64,000 nucleotides of DNA, taken from NCBI GenBank assembly GCA_049652985.1, contig JBASFK010000008.1, forward strand, positions 1 to 64,000, in the 5' to 3' direction. The first letter of the stretch is position 1. Each line of letters begins with the position of its first letter. This document shows, piece by piece, positions 7,873 to 15,890 of the stretch. Below the pieces are notes generated by a model that saw only the letters and a list, made by a program, of their open reading frames with translations, did not search any database and was not told where the DNA came from. Both the position numbers and the translations under genes were made by a program. Origin of the DNA: UBA7657 sp049652985 (GTDB lineage Bacteria > Pseudomonadota > Alphaproteobacteria > Micavibrionales > Micavibrionaceae).

Positions 7873-8268
7873 ATGTCAATGAATGACCCTTTAAGCGATA
7901 TGCTCACACGCATCCGGAACGGTCAGCAGGCCAGCAAGCCGACGATCGAGGTGCCTTTTTCGCGCCTGCATGAGAACGTCGCTGCCGTGCTCAAGGATGA
8001 AGGTTTCATCCGCGAATACCGCACCGAAACCAAGGACAAGAAGAAAAACCTGCTGATCGAGCTGAAATATGCCGAAGGCAAGGGCGTGATCCGTATCATC
8101 GACCGCGTGTCGAAGCCGGGCCGCCGTGTTTACTCGAACGTCAAAAATCTGCCGCGTTTCTATAACGGCCTCGGCATCCTCGTTGTCTCCACGCCGCAGG
8201 GCGTCATGGCGGACAGCAAGGCGCGCGCGGCCAATGTCGGCGGCGAAATCCTCTGTCAGGTATTCTAA
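7873..8268 (+). CDS. rpsH: 30S ribosomal protein S8
   Basis: Small-subunit platform protein S8 (131 aa), the usual translational repressor of the spc operon. It starts MSMNDPLSDMLTRIRNGQQA and ends with the signature STPQGVMADSKARAANVGGE followed by ILCQVF. Length is typical; it lies 12 bases after rpsN and 13 before rplF. Confidence 0.97.
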   Translation: MSMNDPLSDMLTRIRNGQQASKPTIEVPFSRLHENVAAVLKDEGFIREYRTETKDKKKNLLIELKYAEGKGVIRIIDRVSKPGRRVYSNVKNLPRFYNGLGILVVSTPQGVMADSKARAANVGGEILCQVF

Positions 8269-8281
8269 GGGAAAAAAGACA

Positions 8282-8827
8282 ATGTCACGTATTGGAAAAA
8301 ACCCCGTAAAAATCCCGCAAGGCGTTGAAGCCAACATCAACGGCCAGACCGTCAAGATTAAAGGCAAGCTCGGCGAGCTTTCGATGGAAATCCATGACGA
8401 CGTTTCGGTCGCGATGGAAGATCTCGAGGGCAAAAAAGTCCTGCGCCTGAAGCCGCGCAACGATAGCCCCATGGCTCTCAAAATCTGGCCCACCATGTGC
8501 GTTCTCGTAAAGAACATGGTGGTCGGCGTGAGCGAAGGCTACACCAAGAAAATGGAAATCAAGGGCGTCGGTTACCGTGCGAACCTGCAGGGCTCGGACC
8601 TCGTACTTCAATTGGGTTACTCGCACGAAATCCGCTACAAAGTCCCCGCCGGGATCAAGGTCGCGGTTGTGGAACAAACGCAGCTGACCGTTACCGGCAT
8701 GGATAAACAAATGGTCGGCCAGGTGGCCGCAAACATCCGCGGCTACCGCCCGCCGGAACCGTACAAGGGCAAGGGAATCCGCTACACGGATGAATATGTC
8801 CTGCGCAAAGAAGGCAAGAAGAAGTAA
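8282..8827 (+). CDS. rplF: 50S ribosomal protein L6
   Basis: Large-subunit protein L6 (181 aa). It starts MSRIGKNPVKIPQGVEANIN and has the repeated family sequence VEQTQLTVTGMDKQMVGQVA and the end motif RPPEPYKGKGIRYTDEYVLR. I took the ATG at 8282 after AAGGGAAAAA; an in-frame extension upstream overlaps rpsH and is not real. A small change from the consensus is LKIWPTMCVLVKNMVVGVSE in the middle helix. Confidence 0.97.
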   Translation: MSRIGKNPVKIPQGVEANINGQTVKIKGKLGELSMEIHDDVSVAMEDLEGKKVLRLKPRNDSPMALKIWPTMCVLVKNMVVGVSEGYTKKMEIKGVGYRANLQGSDLVLQLGYSHEIRYKVPAGIKVAVVEQTQLTVTGMDKQMVGQVAANIRGYRPPEPYKGKGIRYTDEYVLRKEGKKK

Positions 8828-8839
8828 GGGATAAAAGCT

Positions 8840-9214
8840 ATGAAAGCACTGACAGCAGCAAAGCGCAGAAACTTCAGGACGCGGAACAAGATCCGCCTCG
8901 TGAACGTCGACCAGGTGAAGAATCGCGAAACGCGCCCGCGCCTTTCGGTTCACCGCACCGGCCGCCATATTTACGCGCAAATCATCGACGATATTAAGGG
9001 TGTAACGCTCGCCTCCGCATCCTCGCTGGACTCGGACGCAAAATTCGACAAAGGCACGACCAAGGACGCCGCCACGAAAGTCGGCAAACTGGTTGCCGAG
9101 CGCGCCAAAAAAGCAGGCGTTGAAAAGGTGGTCTTTGACCGTGGACGTTATTTGTATCATGGCCGTGTGAAAGCAGTGGCCGAAGGCGCGCGCGAAGGCG
9201 GCCTTAATTTTTAA
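8840..9214 (+). CDS. rplR: 50S ribosomal protein L18
   Basis: Large-subunit protein that binds 5S rRNA together with L5 (124 aa). Motifs RPRLSVHRTGRHIYAQIIDD, AERAKKAGVEKVVFDRGRYL and the end EGAREGGLNF are typical. Length is normal; it lies 12 bases after rplF. Confidence 0.97.
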   Translation: MKALTAAKRRNFRTRNKIRLVNVDQVKNRETRPRLSVHRTGRHIYAQIIDDIKGVTLASASSLDSDAKFDKGTTKDAATKVGKLVAERAKKAGVEKVVFDRGRYLYHGRVKAVAEGAREGGLNF

Positions 9215-9235
9215 TTTGAAGGAAGGAAACTAAGA

Positions 9236-9823
9236 ATGGCTCGTGGAAGAGAAGGCGAACAACGCCGGGAACGTGGAGATCGGGACGAACAACCGGAACT
9301 GGTTGAACGCCTGGTCGGCATTAACCGCGTCTCCAAAACCGTGAAAGGCGGACGCCGTTTTGCGTTTGCTGCACTCGTGGTTGTCGGTGACGGCAAGGGC
9401 CGCGTCGGTCACGGCCACGCGAAATCCCGCGAAGTTCCCGAAGCCATCAAAAAAGCCACCGAACAGGCGAAGCGCAAAATGATCCGCGTTCCCCTGCGCG
9501 AAGGCCGCACGATCCACCATGACGTTTACGGCCGCCACGGCGCAGGCCGCGTAACGCTCCGCACGGCTCCCAAAGGTACGGGAATCATCGCCGGCGGCCC
9601 GATGCGCGCAGTATTCGAAGCGCTCGGCATCCAGGACGTCGTTGCAAAGGCCCTGGGTTCGAGCAACCCCTACAGCATGGTGAACGCAACTTTTGCAGCG
9701 TTAGAAAATATGCAAAGCCCGCGCCATGTCGCGAACCGCCGCAACAAGAAAGTCGGCGACATCGTATCCAACCGCGACACGAAAATGGGCGACGACGCCG
9801 AAGACAAGAAAGACACGGAATAA
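9236..9823 (+). CDS. rpsE: 30S ribosomal protein S5
   Basis: Small-subunit protein S5 (195 aa), involved in decoding fidelity and mRNA unwinding at the entry site. It has the double-stranded RNA-binding part VERLVGINRVSKTVKGGRRF and the C-terminal domain GRHGAGRVTLRTAPKGTGII. Short charged tails at both ends make it longer than the E. coli protein (167 aa). A strong AAGGAAGGAAA site precedes the ATG. Confidence 0.97.
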   Translation: MARGREGEQRRERGDRDEQPELVERLVGINRVSKTVKGGRRFAFAALVVVGDGKGRVGHGHAKSREVPEAIKKATEQAKRKMIRVPLREGRTIHHDVYGRHGAGRVTLRTAPKGTGIIAGGPMRAVFEALGIQDVVAKALGSSNPYSMVNATFAALENMQSPRHVANRRNKKVGDIVSNRDTKMGDDAEDKKDTE

Positions 9824-9846
9824 GAATCTTATAAAGGATGATGGCC

Positions 9847-10089
9847 ATGGCTGAGACAAAAACAAAAAAAGCACCGCCCAAAAAAGAAGCTTCCAAAAAA
9901 GCTTCCGGTAAAACCGTGCGCATCACGCAGACCGGTTCGCCCATCGGCCGCCAGCAATATCAATACCGGACATTGATTGGCCTCGGGCTGAAAAAGCGCG
10001 GCGCCGTAAGCGAACTTGAAGACACACCCGCCGTTCGCGGCATGATCAACAGCGTCCGTCACCTCATCAAAGTAGACGGCGCAGCGTAA
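9847..10089 (+). CDS. rpmD: 50S ribosomal protein L30 with N-terminal tail
   Basis: Large-subunit protein L30. The roughly 60-residue core begins near residue 22 (KTVRITQTGSPIGRQQYQYR) and continues TLIGLGLKKRGAVSELEDTP. A Lys/Ala N-terminal tail of some 20 residues precedes it. Three in-frame ATGs occur at 9838, 9841 and 9847; the last is best spaced (9 bases) from AAAGG at 9833-9837, so I chose it, giving 80 aa. Confidence 0.93.
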   Translation: MAETKTKKAPPKKEASKKASGKTVRITQTGSPIGRQQYQYRTLIGLGLKKRGAVSELEDTPAVRGMINSVRHLIKVDGAA

Positions 10090-10107
10090 GGCATAAGGAA
10101 GAGAAAC

Positions 10108-10617
10108 ATGAAACTCAACGAACTCTCGCCGAAACCCGGCTCCAAGAAAAAACGCCTCCATGTCGGCCGTGGTATCGGCTCCGGCAAAGGCAAGACGGCC
10201 GGACGCGGCGTAAAAGGCCAGAAGGCCCGTACGGGCGTATCCGGCATCCGCGGTTTCGAAGGCGGCCAGACGCCTCTGTATCGCCGCCTGCCGAAACTCG
10301 GCTTCAGCAACGAGGCGTTCCGCACGAACCTCGTCGAGATTAATCTTGGCCAGCTCCAGGCTGCGATCGACGCAAAAAAAATCGATGCGAAAAAGCAGAT
10401 TGATGAAGATGCGCTGGTGGCCTCCGGTATTCTCTCGCGCAAGCGCGACGGCGTGAAGCTGCTCGGCAACGGCGAGCTGAAAACCAAGGTCGACCTGAAA
10501 ATCACGAAGGCCTCGAAATCTGCGCAGGCGGCTGTTGAAAAGGCCGGCGGCAAAATCGAGCTGATCGTGCGCGAAGTTGCGCCCGTGAAGCGCCCCGTCC
10601 GTAAAAAAGCGGAATAA
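10108..10617 (+). CDS. rplO: 50S ribosomal protein L15
   Basis: Large-subunit protein L15 (169 aa), a late assembly protein. The Gly/Lys-rich N-terminus GRGIGSGKGKTAGRGVKGQK and the motif GFEGGQTPLYRRLPKLGFSN are diagnostic. It is normally followed by secY in the same transcript; here a strong terminator follows 21 bases after its stop. Confidence 0.97.
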   Translation: MKLNELSPKPGSKKKRLHVGRGIGSGKGKTAGRGVKGQKARTGVSGIRGFEGGQTPLYRRLPKLGFSNEAFRTNLVEINLGQLQAAIDAKKIDAKKQIDEDALVASGILSRKRDGVKLLGNGELKTKVDLKITKASKSAQAAVEKAGGKIELIVREVAPVKRPVRKKAE

Positions 10618-10638
10618 AAAACTTTAAATTCAGATTTG

Positions 10639-10664
10639 AAAACCCCGTCAGCGCGGGGTTTTTT
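10639..10664 (+). terminator. Intrinsic terminator after rplO
   Basis: The stem AAAACCCCG / CGGGGTTTT has a 6-base loop and a run of six T (10659-10664). It closes the ribosomal transcript before secY, which is not the usual spc-operon layout. Confidence 0.88.
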
Positions 10665-10723
10665 GACATAGAGAACAGCATAATTTTATTGTCAGATTTT
10701 TCAAAAAAGACCAAAGTTTTAAA

Positions 10724-11167
10724 ATGAAATTGCGCGGGAAATTAACAAACGCTTTTTTAGCATCGGCACTGACCCTGGCTGGTTGTGGTGCAGAACCGCC
10801 GCCACATGCAAAATCACCACAAATCACGGAATCTGTAGAATGCAGACAAGAAGACATGAAAGGCGTCAGGGGCGTTCTGGTTATTTTGAACGCTTTTAAC
10901 GGCGAGGCTGAAAGTGAATATAAAATTGAAAAACGCAATGGGCGATATACAGCGATAAATTCCAAAGAGCCGGGAATAAAAAGTGAGCACATAATAAAGA
11001 ATTATCACGTGCGCGGGCTTAACTCTGCTCTGGATATAAGGGAGATAAAAATAACAAAGGGATGCCTGATGAACGAAGCCACTGCGGCCAATTGGGCTTT
11101 TATGAATATTCATACCAAGTACACGGACTTGGTTAAGAACAACACCCCCGCTCCATTGCAGACCTGA
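10724..11167 (+). CDS. Putative lipoprotein of unknown function
   Basis: Not recognised (147 aa). The N-terminus is a lipoprotein signal with charged residues, a hydrophobic stretch and a lipobox LAGC at about residues 18-21, so the mature protein should be anchored in the envelope. The rest is polar with two further Cys residues (at about 40 and 114) that could form a disulfide. It is much more AT-rich than the flanking ribosomal and sec genes and has no clear Shine-Dalgarno. A TTGACA at 10663-10668, just inside the preceding T run, could be a -35 element but its -10 is weak. Confidence 0.65.
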   Translation: MKLRGKLTNAFLASALTLAGCGAEPPPHAKSPQITESVECRQEDMKGVRGVLVILNAFNGEAESEYKIEKRNGRYTAINSKEPGIKSEHIIKNYHVRGLNSALDIREIKITKGCLMNEATAANWAFMNIHTKYTDLVKNNTPAPLQT

Positions 11168-11187
11168 ATTTACCCGCCACGTTTTTA

Positions 11188-11217
11188 TTGACATAAGAGC
11201 AAAAATTTTCCTATGAT
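11188..11217 (+). promoter_or_regulatory. Sigma70-type promoter
   Basis: TTGACA (11188-11193), an 18-base spacer and TATGAT (11212-11217) lie 25 bases before the ATG at 11243. It may serve the small ORF at 11243 and possibly secY-adk. Confidence 0.65.
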
Positions 11218-11242
11218 CGGCTAAACCGGACAGGGCTGGTCT

Positions 11243-11587
11243 ATGAGAAACGAACAAAACAAAATATTCAGGGCCGTAGCGCTTGCGGGCGTTATTATGG
11301 CTGCAATGTATTACGCGAAGACTAATCTGCCCTCCGGCGGAGCGGATCAGGAGAATTTACGGTTCGCTCACGATGTATTCAACAGGAGCGCCGGCAGCAA
11401 GTCTGAAGATCCAGACGGTGCCAGGCAGAGGTGGCTTAATATCGGCAATGGCCCGCTCAAAAGCGGCTGCAACATAGTCCTGGAATTGCCCGAAATCGTC
11501 GTTACACCTAGTTCAAACAAAAGCGAAAGAAAAGCGAGAAACAGCATGGCAGGTGAAGATTATGAGGCGATTGAATGCAAGATATAA
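11243..11587 (+). CDS. Small membrane-anchored or secreted protein, unknown
   Basis: Not recognised (114 aa). One hydrophobic segment near the N-terminus (about residues 10-22, AVALAGVIMAAMY) could be a membrane anchor or uncleaved signal. The remainder is polar, with Cys residues at about 77 and 112. It sits between rplO and secY and has its own promoter-like sequence upstream. Composition is more AT-rich than its neighbours. Confidence 0.55.
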   Translation: MRNEQNKIFRAVALAGVIMAAMYYAKTNLPSGGADQENLRFAHDVFNRSAGSKSEDPDGARQRWLNIGNGPLKSGCNIVLELPEIVVTPSSNKSERKARNSMAGEDYEAIECKI

Positions 11588-11643
11588 CCAGCCCGTCCCA
11601 AATCAGCTATAAACCCTGATTAGGCTCCTTTTATTTCCTGCCC

Positions 11644-11670
11644 GGCCCTTGCCCCCGGGCCCTCTTTTCT
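11644..11670 (+). terminator. Possible weak terminator before secY
   Basis: GGCCC (11644-11648) can pair with GGGCC (11657-11661), followed by the T-rich stretch CTCTTTTCTTT. An alternative pairing is CCCGG/CCGGG. The stem is short, so this is tentative. Confidence 0.35.
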
Positions 11671-11715
11671 TTATCTATCTGGGTCAGGAAACAGGGTTAA
11701 AAAGGGACGATTCCA

Positions 11716-13053
11716 ATGGTATCTGCAGCCGAGCAACTGGCCAAAAACGCGAACTGGGGAGCGCTGGCGAAAGCGACCGAACTGAAGCAGCGCCTGCTGT
11801 TCGTTGTTGGCGCGCTGCTGGTTTACCGCCTCGGCACCTATATCCCGGTCCCCGGCATCGACCCGCATATCTGGAACGAGATTTTCTCGCAGAAGGGCGG
11901 CGGCATCCTCGACATGTTCAACATGTTCTCGGGCGGCGCGCTCCAGCGTATGACCATTTTCGCCCTGAACATCATGCCCTACATTTCGGCCAGCATTATC
12001 ATGCAGCTTGCCACTTCCATGTCGCCGCAGCTCGAGGCGATGAAGAAGGAAGGCGATATGGGCCGCACGCGCATCAACCAGTACACGCGTTATCTCACGG
12101 TCCTTCTGGCCACGGTGCAGGCCTATGGGCTGGCTGTCGGCCTCGAAGGCATGCAAGGTGCCAGCGGCTCGGCCGTCATCGACCCCGGCCTCTATTTCCG
12201 CATTTCAACCGTCATCACTATTGTCGGCGGCACCATGTTCCTGATGTGGCTCGGCGAGCAGATCACTGCGCGCGGCATCGGCAACGGTATCTCGCTCATC
12301 ATCTTCGCCGGTATCGTCGCGGAACTCCCGCGTGCGATCGCCAGCGTTCTTGAGCTTGGCCGCCAGGGACAGTTCAGCTTCCCTGAACTTCTTCTGCTGT
12401 TCGGTCTCGTCTGCGGCGTCATCTGCCTGATCGTGTTCATGGAGCGCGCCCAGCGCCGGGTGATTGTTCAGTATCCCAAGCGCCAGCAGGGCAACCGCAT
12501 GATGGGCGGCACGTCGAACCATATCCCGCTTAAATTAAATACATCAGGCGTTATCCCGCCGATCTTCGCGTCTTCGCTCCTGCTGCTGCCGCTGACGATT
12601 GTGGGTTTCTCCGGCGCCGATGGCGGCGATTTTACGGCGATGATTGCGCGTTATCTCGCGCACGGCCAGCCGATTTATATGACACTGTATGGCGCTTTGA
12701 TTATTTTCTTCTGCTTTTTCTATACCGCCATCGTCTTCAACCCCGAGGACAACGCCGAGATGCTGCGCAAATATGGCGGCTTCGTCCCCGGCATCCGTCC
12801 CGGCAAGAATACGGCCGATTATCTCGATTACATCCTGACGCGCATCACGACTATCGGTGCGCTTTATCTCGTGTTCATCTGTATCTTACCGGAGCTTTTG
12901 ATCTCAAAATATTCGATGCCGTTTTATTTCGGCGGCACGAGTTTGCTGATCGTTGTTTCCGTCACGCTCGATACGGTCGCGCAGATTCATTCGCACATGA
13001 TCGCGCACCAGTATGAGGGCCTGATTAAAAAGGCGAAGCTGAGAGGAAGATAA
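11716..13053 (+). CDS. secY: Protein translocase subunit SecY
   Basis: Channel subunit of the Sec translocon in the inner membrane (445 aa, about ten membrane segments). Family motifs include YRLGTYIPVPGIDP near the start, FALNIMPYISASIIMQLATS, GNGISLIIFAGIV and QGNRMMGGTSNHIPLKLNTS in the cytosolic loop. A Shine-Dalgarno AAAGGGA lies before the ATG. It is separated from rplO by a terminator and two unrelated ORFs. Its TAA shares one base with the adk ATG. Confidence 0.97.
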   Translation: MVSAAEQLAKNANWGALAKATELKQRLLFVVGALLVYRLGTYIPVPGIDPHIWNEIFSQKGGGILDMFNMFSGGALQRMTIFALNIMPYISASIIMQLATSMSPQLEAMKKEGDMGRTRINQYTRYLTVLLATVQAYGLAVGLEGMQGASGSAVIDPGLYFRISTVITIVGGTMFLMWLGEQITARGIGNGISLIIFAGIVAELPRAIASVLELGRQGQFSFPELLLLFGLVCGVICLIVFMERAQRRVIVQYPKRQQGNRMMGGTSNHIPLKLNTSGVIPPIFASSLLLLPLTIVGFSGADGGDFTAMIARYLAHGQPIYMTLYGALIIFFCFFYTAIVFNPEDNAEMLRKYGGFVPGIRPGKNTADYLDYILTRITTIGALYLVFICILPELLISKYSMPFYFGGTSLLIVVSVTLDTVAQIHSHMIAHQYEGLIKKAKLRGR

Positions 13054-13625
13054 TGTCACGGAACCTCGTTATTTTCGGCCCGCCCGGCGCGGGCAAGGGC
13101 ACGCAGGCCGCACGCCTCCAGCAGAACTACAAGATTAAAAAGCTTTCGACCGGCGACATGCTGCGCGCGGAAGTGGCAAGCGACAGCGACCTCGGCCGCC
13201 GTTTGCAATCGATTCTGGACGCAGGCGAGTTGGTGTCGGACGAAATCATCATCGAGCTGATCGGCAACTGCATCGCCGGGCCTGAATGCGAGAAAGGTTT
13301 TATCCTTGATGGCTTCCCGCGCACGGTCGGGCAGGCGAGGGCGCTGGATGGCATGCTCGGCAAGGTGAAGCGCAAGCTGGATCATGTGCTGGTTCTCGAG
13401 GTCGACGACAAGGCGCTGGTCGACCGCATCAAGGGCCGTGCCGCGGAAACTGGCGGCGCCCGCACCGACGACAACGAGGAAACGCTCAAGAAGCGCCTCA
13501 AGGTCTATCACGACCAGACTGCACCGATTTTGCCATATTACGAGGCGAAAGGCCTGCTCCGTTCCATCGACGGGATGCAGCCCATGGATGACGTCACCAC
13601 GCGTATCGGTGAAATCCTGGCCTGA
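13053..13625 (+). CDS. adk: Adenylate kinase, short-lid form
   Basis: Interconverts AMP+ATP and 2 ADP in the cytosol (190 aa). The P-loop GPPGAGKGTQ is at residues 8-17, the AMP-binding DGFPRTVGQARALD follows, and the lid region is shortened to GRAAETGGARTDDNEETLKK with no zinc Cys residues, as in other alphaproteobacteria. It overlaps the secY stop by one base. Confidence 0.97.
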   Translation: MSRNLVIFGPPGAGKGTQAARLQQNYKIKKLSTGDMLRAEVASDSDLGRRLQSILDAGELVSDEIIIELIGNCIAGPECEKGFILDGFPRTVGQARALDGMLGKVKRKLDHVLVLEVDDKALVDRIKGRAAETGGARTDDNEETLKKRLKVYHDQTAPILPYYEAKGLLRSIDGMQPMDDVTTRIGEILA

Positions 13626-13696
13626 GCAACGGCAGGACCTATATAAGTCATTGAAAAATATATAAAATAACGCATTTATACGCGTCTAAATATATA

Positions 13697-13725
13697 TTGA
13701 CGCGCAGGGCCCGAGTGCCTATATT
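13697..13725 (+). promoter_or_regulatory. Promoter of the alpha (rpsM) operon
   Basis: TTGACG (13697-13702), a 17-base spacer and TATATT (13720-13725) lie about 118 bases upstream of rpsM. The leader that follows holds alternative GGCC-rich pairings (GGGCC at 13806-13810 with GGCCC at 13817-13821), a possible site for translational feedback. Confidence 0.75.
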
Positions 13726-13843
13726 CCGGCATCTTCAAGCCATCGAAGATAAGTTTACGAACCTACCGGGGGAAGCGTAATGGGCAGACCCGGCCCGGTT
13801 TGGCAGGGCCAATTGTGGCCCGGAAAAATGAAAGGAAAATACC

Positions 13844-14227
13844 ATGGCACGTATCGCCGGCGTTAACATCCCGGACAAAAAGCGCATTCCCATCGCGCTG
13901 TCTTACATTCACGGCATTGGCCGTCCCACAGCATTTAAAATCTGCGAAAAGCTCGGCATCGATGTTTCGATGCGCATGGGCGAAGCGCCTGAAGAAATCC
14001 TGAACCGTATCCGTTCGGAAATCGAAAAAGGCGGCTACCAGATCGAAGGCGACCTGCGCCGCGAAGTTTCGATGAACATCAAGCGCCTGCAGGACATGCG
14101 CTGCTACCGTGGCCTGCGTCACCGCGCCGGTCTTCCGGTTCGCGGCCAGCGCACGCAGACCAACGCGCGCACCCGCAAGGGCCCGGCAAAAACCGTTGCT
14201 GGCAAAAAACCCACGCCTGCGAAATAA
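13844..14227 (+). CDS. rpsM: 30S ribosomal protein S13
   Basis: Small-subunit head protein S13 (127 aa), at the bridge to the 50S. It starts MARIAGVNIPDKKRIPIALS and has the signature CYRGLRHRAGLPVRGQRTQT followed by NARTRKG. Length is normal. AAAGGAAAA precedes the ATG. It opens the alpha operon with rpsK, rpoA and rplQ. Confidence 0.97.
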   Translation: MARIAGVNIPDKKRIPIALSYIHGIGRPTAFKICEKLGIDVSMRMGEAPEEILNRIRSEIEKGGYQIEGDLRREVSMNIKRLQDMRCYRGLRHRAGLPVRGQRTQTNARTRKGPAKTVAGKKPTPAK

Positions 14228-14241
14228 GGAGATAGCGAGTC

Positions 14242-14640
14242 ATGTCTACAGAAAAAACAACAGTCGCTCGCGTCAAACGCAAGGAGAAGAAAAATATCGT
14301 CTCTGGCGTTGCGCACGTGAATTCGACCTTCAACAACACGATGATCACCATCAGCGATGCACAAGGCAACGTTGTCGCGTGGTCATCCGCCGGCCTCATG
14401 GGCTTCAAGGGTTCGCGCAAATCGACCCCGTACGCCGCGCAGATGGCCGCCGAGGACGCCGGCCGCAAGGCGCAGGAACACGGCATGAAAGACCTGGAAG
14501 TCTGGGTCAAGGGTCCGGGATCGGGTCGCGAATCCGCGTTGCGCGGTTTGCAGTCGGCCGGTTTCAACATCCGTTCGATCAAGGACATCACGCCCGTTCC
14601 GCATAACGGTTGCCGTCCGCCGAAGCGCCGCCGCGTTTAA
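14242..14640 (+). CDS. rpsK: 30S ribosomal protein S11
   Basis: Small-subunit platform protein S11 (132 aa). Motifs HVNSTFNNTMITISDAQGNV and the C-terminal TPVPHNGCRPPKRRRV are diagnostic. It lies 14 bases after rpsM; 96 bases, with some GC-rich pairing potential, separate it from rpoA. Confidence 0.97.
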   Translation: MSTEKTTVARVKRKEKKNIVSGVAHVNSTFNNTMITISDAQGNVVAWSSAGLMGFKGSRKSTPYAAQMAAEDAGRKAQEHGMKDLEVWVKGPGSGRESALRGLQSAGFNIRSIKDITPVPHNGCRPPKRRRV

Positions 14641-14736
14641 CCGAATTTACCGCACGGGGGCATGGTGTTTCCCGCGCGGATTTTAGTAACCAGAGGCCGG
14701 CTAAGAACCGGATGAAGTGAAGAAAAGGAACGACAC

Positions 14737-15750
14737 ATGATACAGAAAAACTGGCAGGAACTGATCAAGCCGACAAAGCTTGATATCAACAAATCCGATG
14801 CGCCAAACACCGGTAAGGTGATCGCTGAACCGCTCGAGCGCGGCTTTGGTCTGACACTCGGCAACGCGTTGCGCCGCATTCTGCTCTCCTCGCTCCAGGG
14901 CGCAGCCGTAACGGCCGTCCAGATCGATGGCGTTCTGCATGAATTCTCGTCCATTGAGGGCGTGCGCGAAGATGTCACCGACATCATCCTGAACGTCAAG
15001 GCCCTGGCCGTGCGTATGCACGCCGAAGGCCCGAAGAAAATGCGCCTCCAGGCTGTCGGCCCGTGCGAAGTTACCGCCGCGCAGATCGAAGCCGGCGCGG
15101 ACATCGAGATCATGAACCCTGACCTCGTCATCTGCACGCTCGACAAGGGCGCAAAGCTGAACATGGAAATGACGGTTAACAACGGTAAGGGTTACCGCCC
15201 CGCCGCGCAGAACCGCCCGGAAGAAGCCCCTGTCGGCCTCATCCCGGTGGACAGCGTGTTTTCGCCGGTCCGTAAAGTGACCTACGAAGTCGAAGACACC
15301 CGCGTTGGCCAGATCACCGACTACGACAAGCTGACACTGTTCGTTGAAACCAACGGCGTCATCACCCCGGAAGATTCGGTTGCCTATGCGGCCCGCATCC
15401 TCCAGGACCAGCTGCAGGTCTTCGTGAACTTCGAAGAGCCCGAAGAGGCGCGCGGCAAGGAAGAGGGCGAAGAGCTTCCCTTCAACCGCAATCTCCTCCG
15501 CAAGGTGGACGAACTTGAACTGTCCGTCCGCTCGGCGAACTGCCTCAAGAACGACAACATCGTTTACATTGGCGACCTCGTCCAGAAATCGGAAGGCGAT
15601 ATGCTCCGTACGCCGAACTTCGGCCGGAAATCGCTCAACGAGATCAAGGAAGTGCTCTCTACCATGGGTCTGCATCTTGGCATGCAGGTCGAGGGATGGC
15701 CGCCTGAGAATATCGACGAACTGATGAAGAAGGTCGACGAGCCCTTCTAG
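14737..15750 (+). CDS. rpoA: RNA polymerase subunit alpha
   Basis: Assembly and activator-contact subunit of RNA polymerase (337 aa). The N-terminal domain shows EPLERGFGLTLGNALRRILL, and the C-terminal domain (from about residue 250) has the helix-hairpin-helix LSVRSANCLKNDNIVYIGDL and LRTPNFGRKSLNEIKEVL. Length is typical. AAAAGGAACGACAC precedes the ATG. Confidence 0.98.
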   Translation: MIQKNWQELIKPTKLDINKSDAPNTGKVIAEPLERGFGLTLGNALRRILLSSLQGAAVTAVQIDGVLHEFSSIEGVREDVTDIILNVKALAVRMHAEGPKKMRLQAVGPCEVTAAQIEAGADIEIMNPDLVICTLDKGAKLNMEMTVNNGKGYRPAAQNRPEEAPVGLIPVDSVFSPVRKVTYEVEDTRVGQITDYDKLTLFVETNGVITPEDSVAYAARILQDQLQVFVNFEEPEEARGKEEGEELPFNRNLLRKVDELELSVRSANCLKNDNIVYIGDLVQKSEGDMLRTPNFGRKSLNEIKEVLSTMGLHLGMQVEGWPPENIDELMKKVDEPF

Positions 15751-15776
15751 TCAAAAACTTTGGGCAATGTGCCCGC

Positions 15777-15833
15777 CCGCCTGCTGACAGACTATCGTGG
15801 CAGGCGGTTGTTCCATGGTCCTCACGCGTGAGG
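15777..15833 (+). promoter_or_regulatory. Hairpins between rpoA and rplQ
   Basis: A stem CCGCCTGC (15777-15784) / GCAGGCGG (15800-15807) with a 15-base loop is followed by the perfect 14-bp palindrome CCTCACGCGTGAGG (15820-15833). No T run follows, so they are not an obvious terminator; an rplQ leader structure is possible. Confidence 0.4.
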
Positions 15834-15890
15834 CCGCATCGCCAGCAGGCTGGCAGAAAGCCCCGCAAGGGCAAGAAAGAGAAGTAAACT

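Noticed and set aside
10663..10692. Promoter for the lipoprotein gene at 10724
   Set aside because: TTGACA is perfect but overlaps the terminator T run, and the only -10 at the right distance (TATTGT) is weak. I did not list it as a feature.
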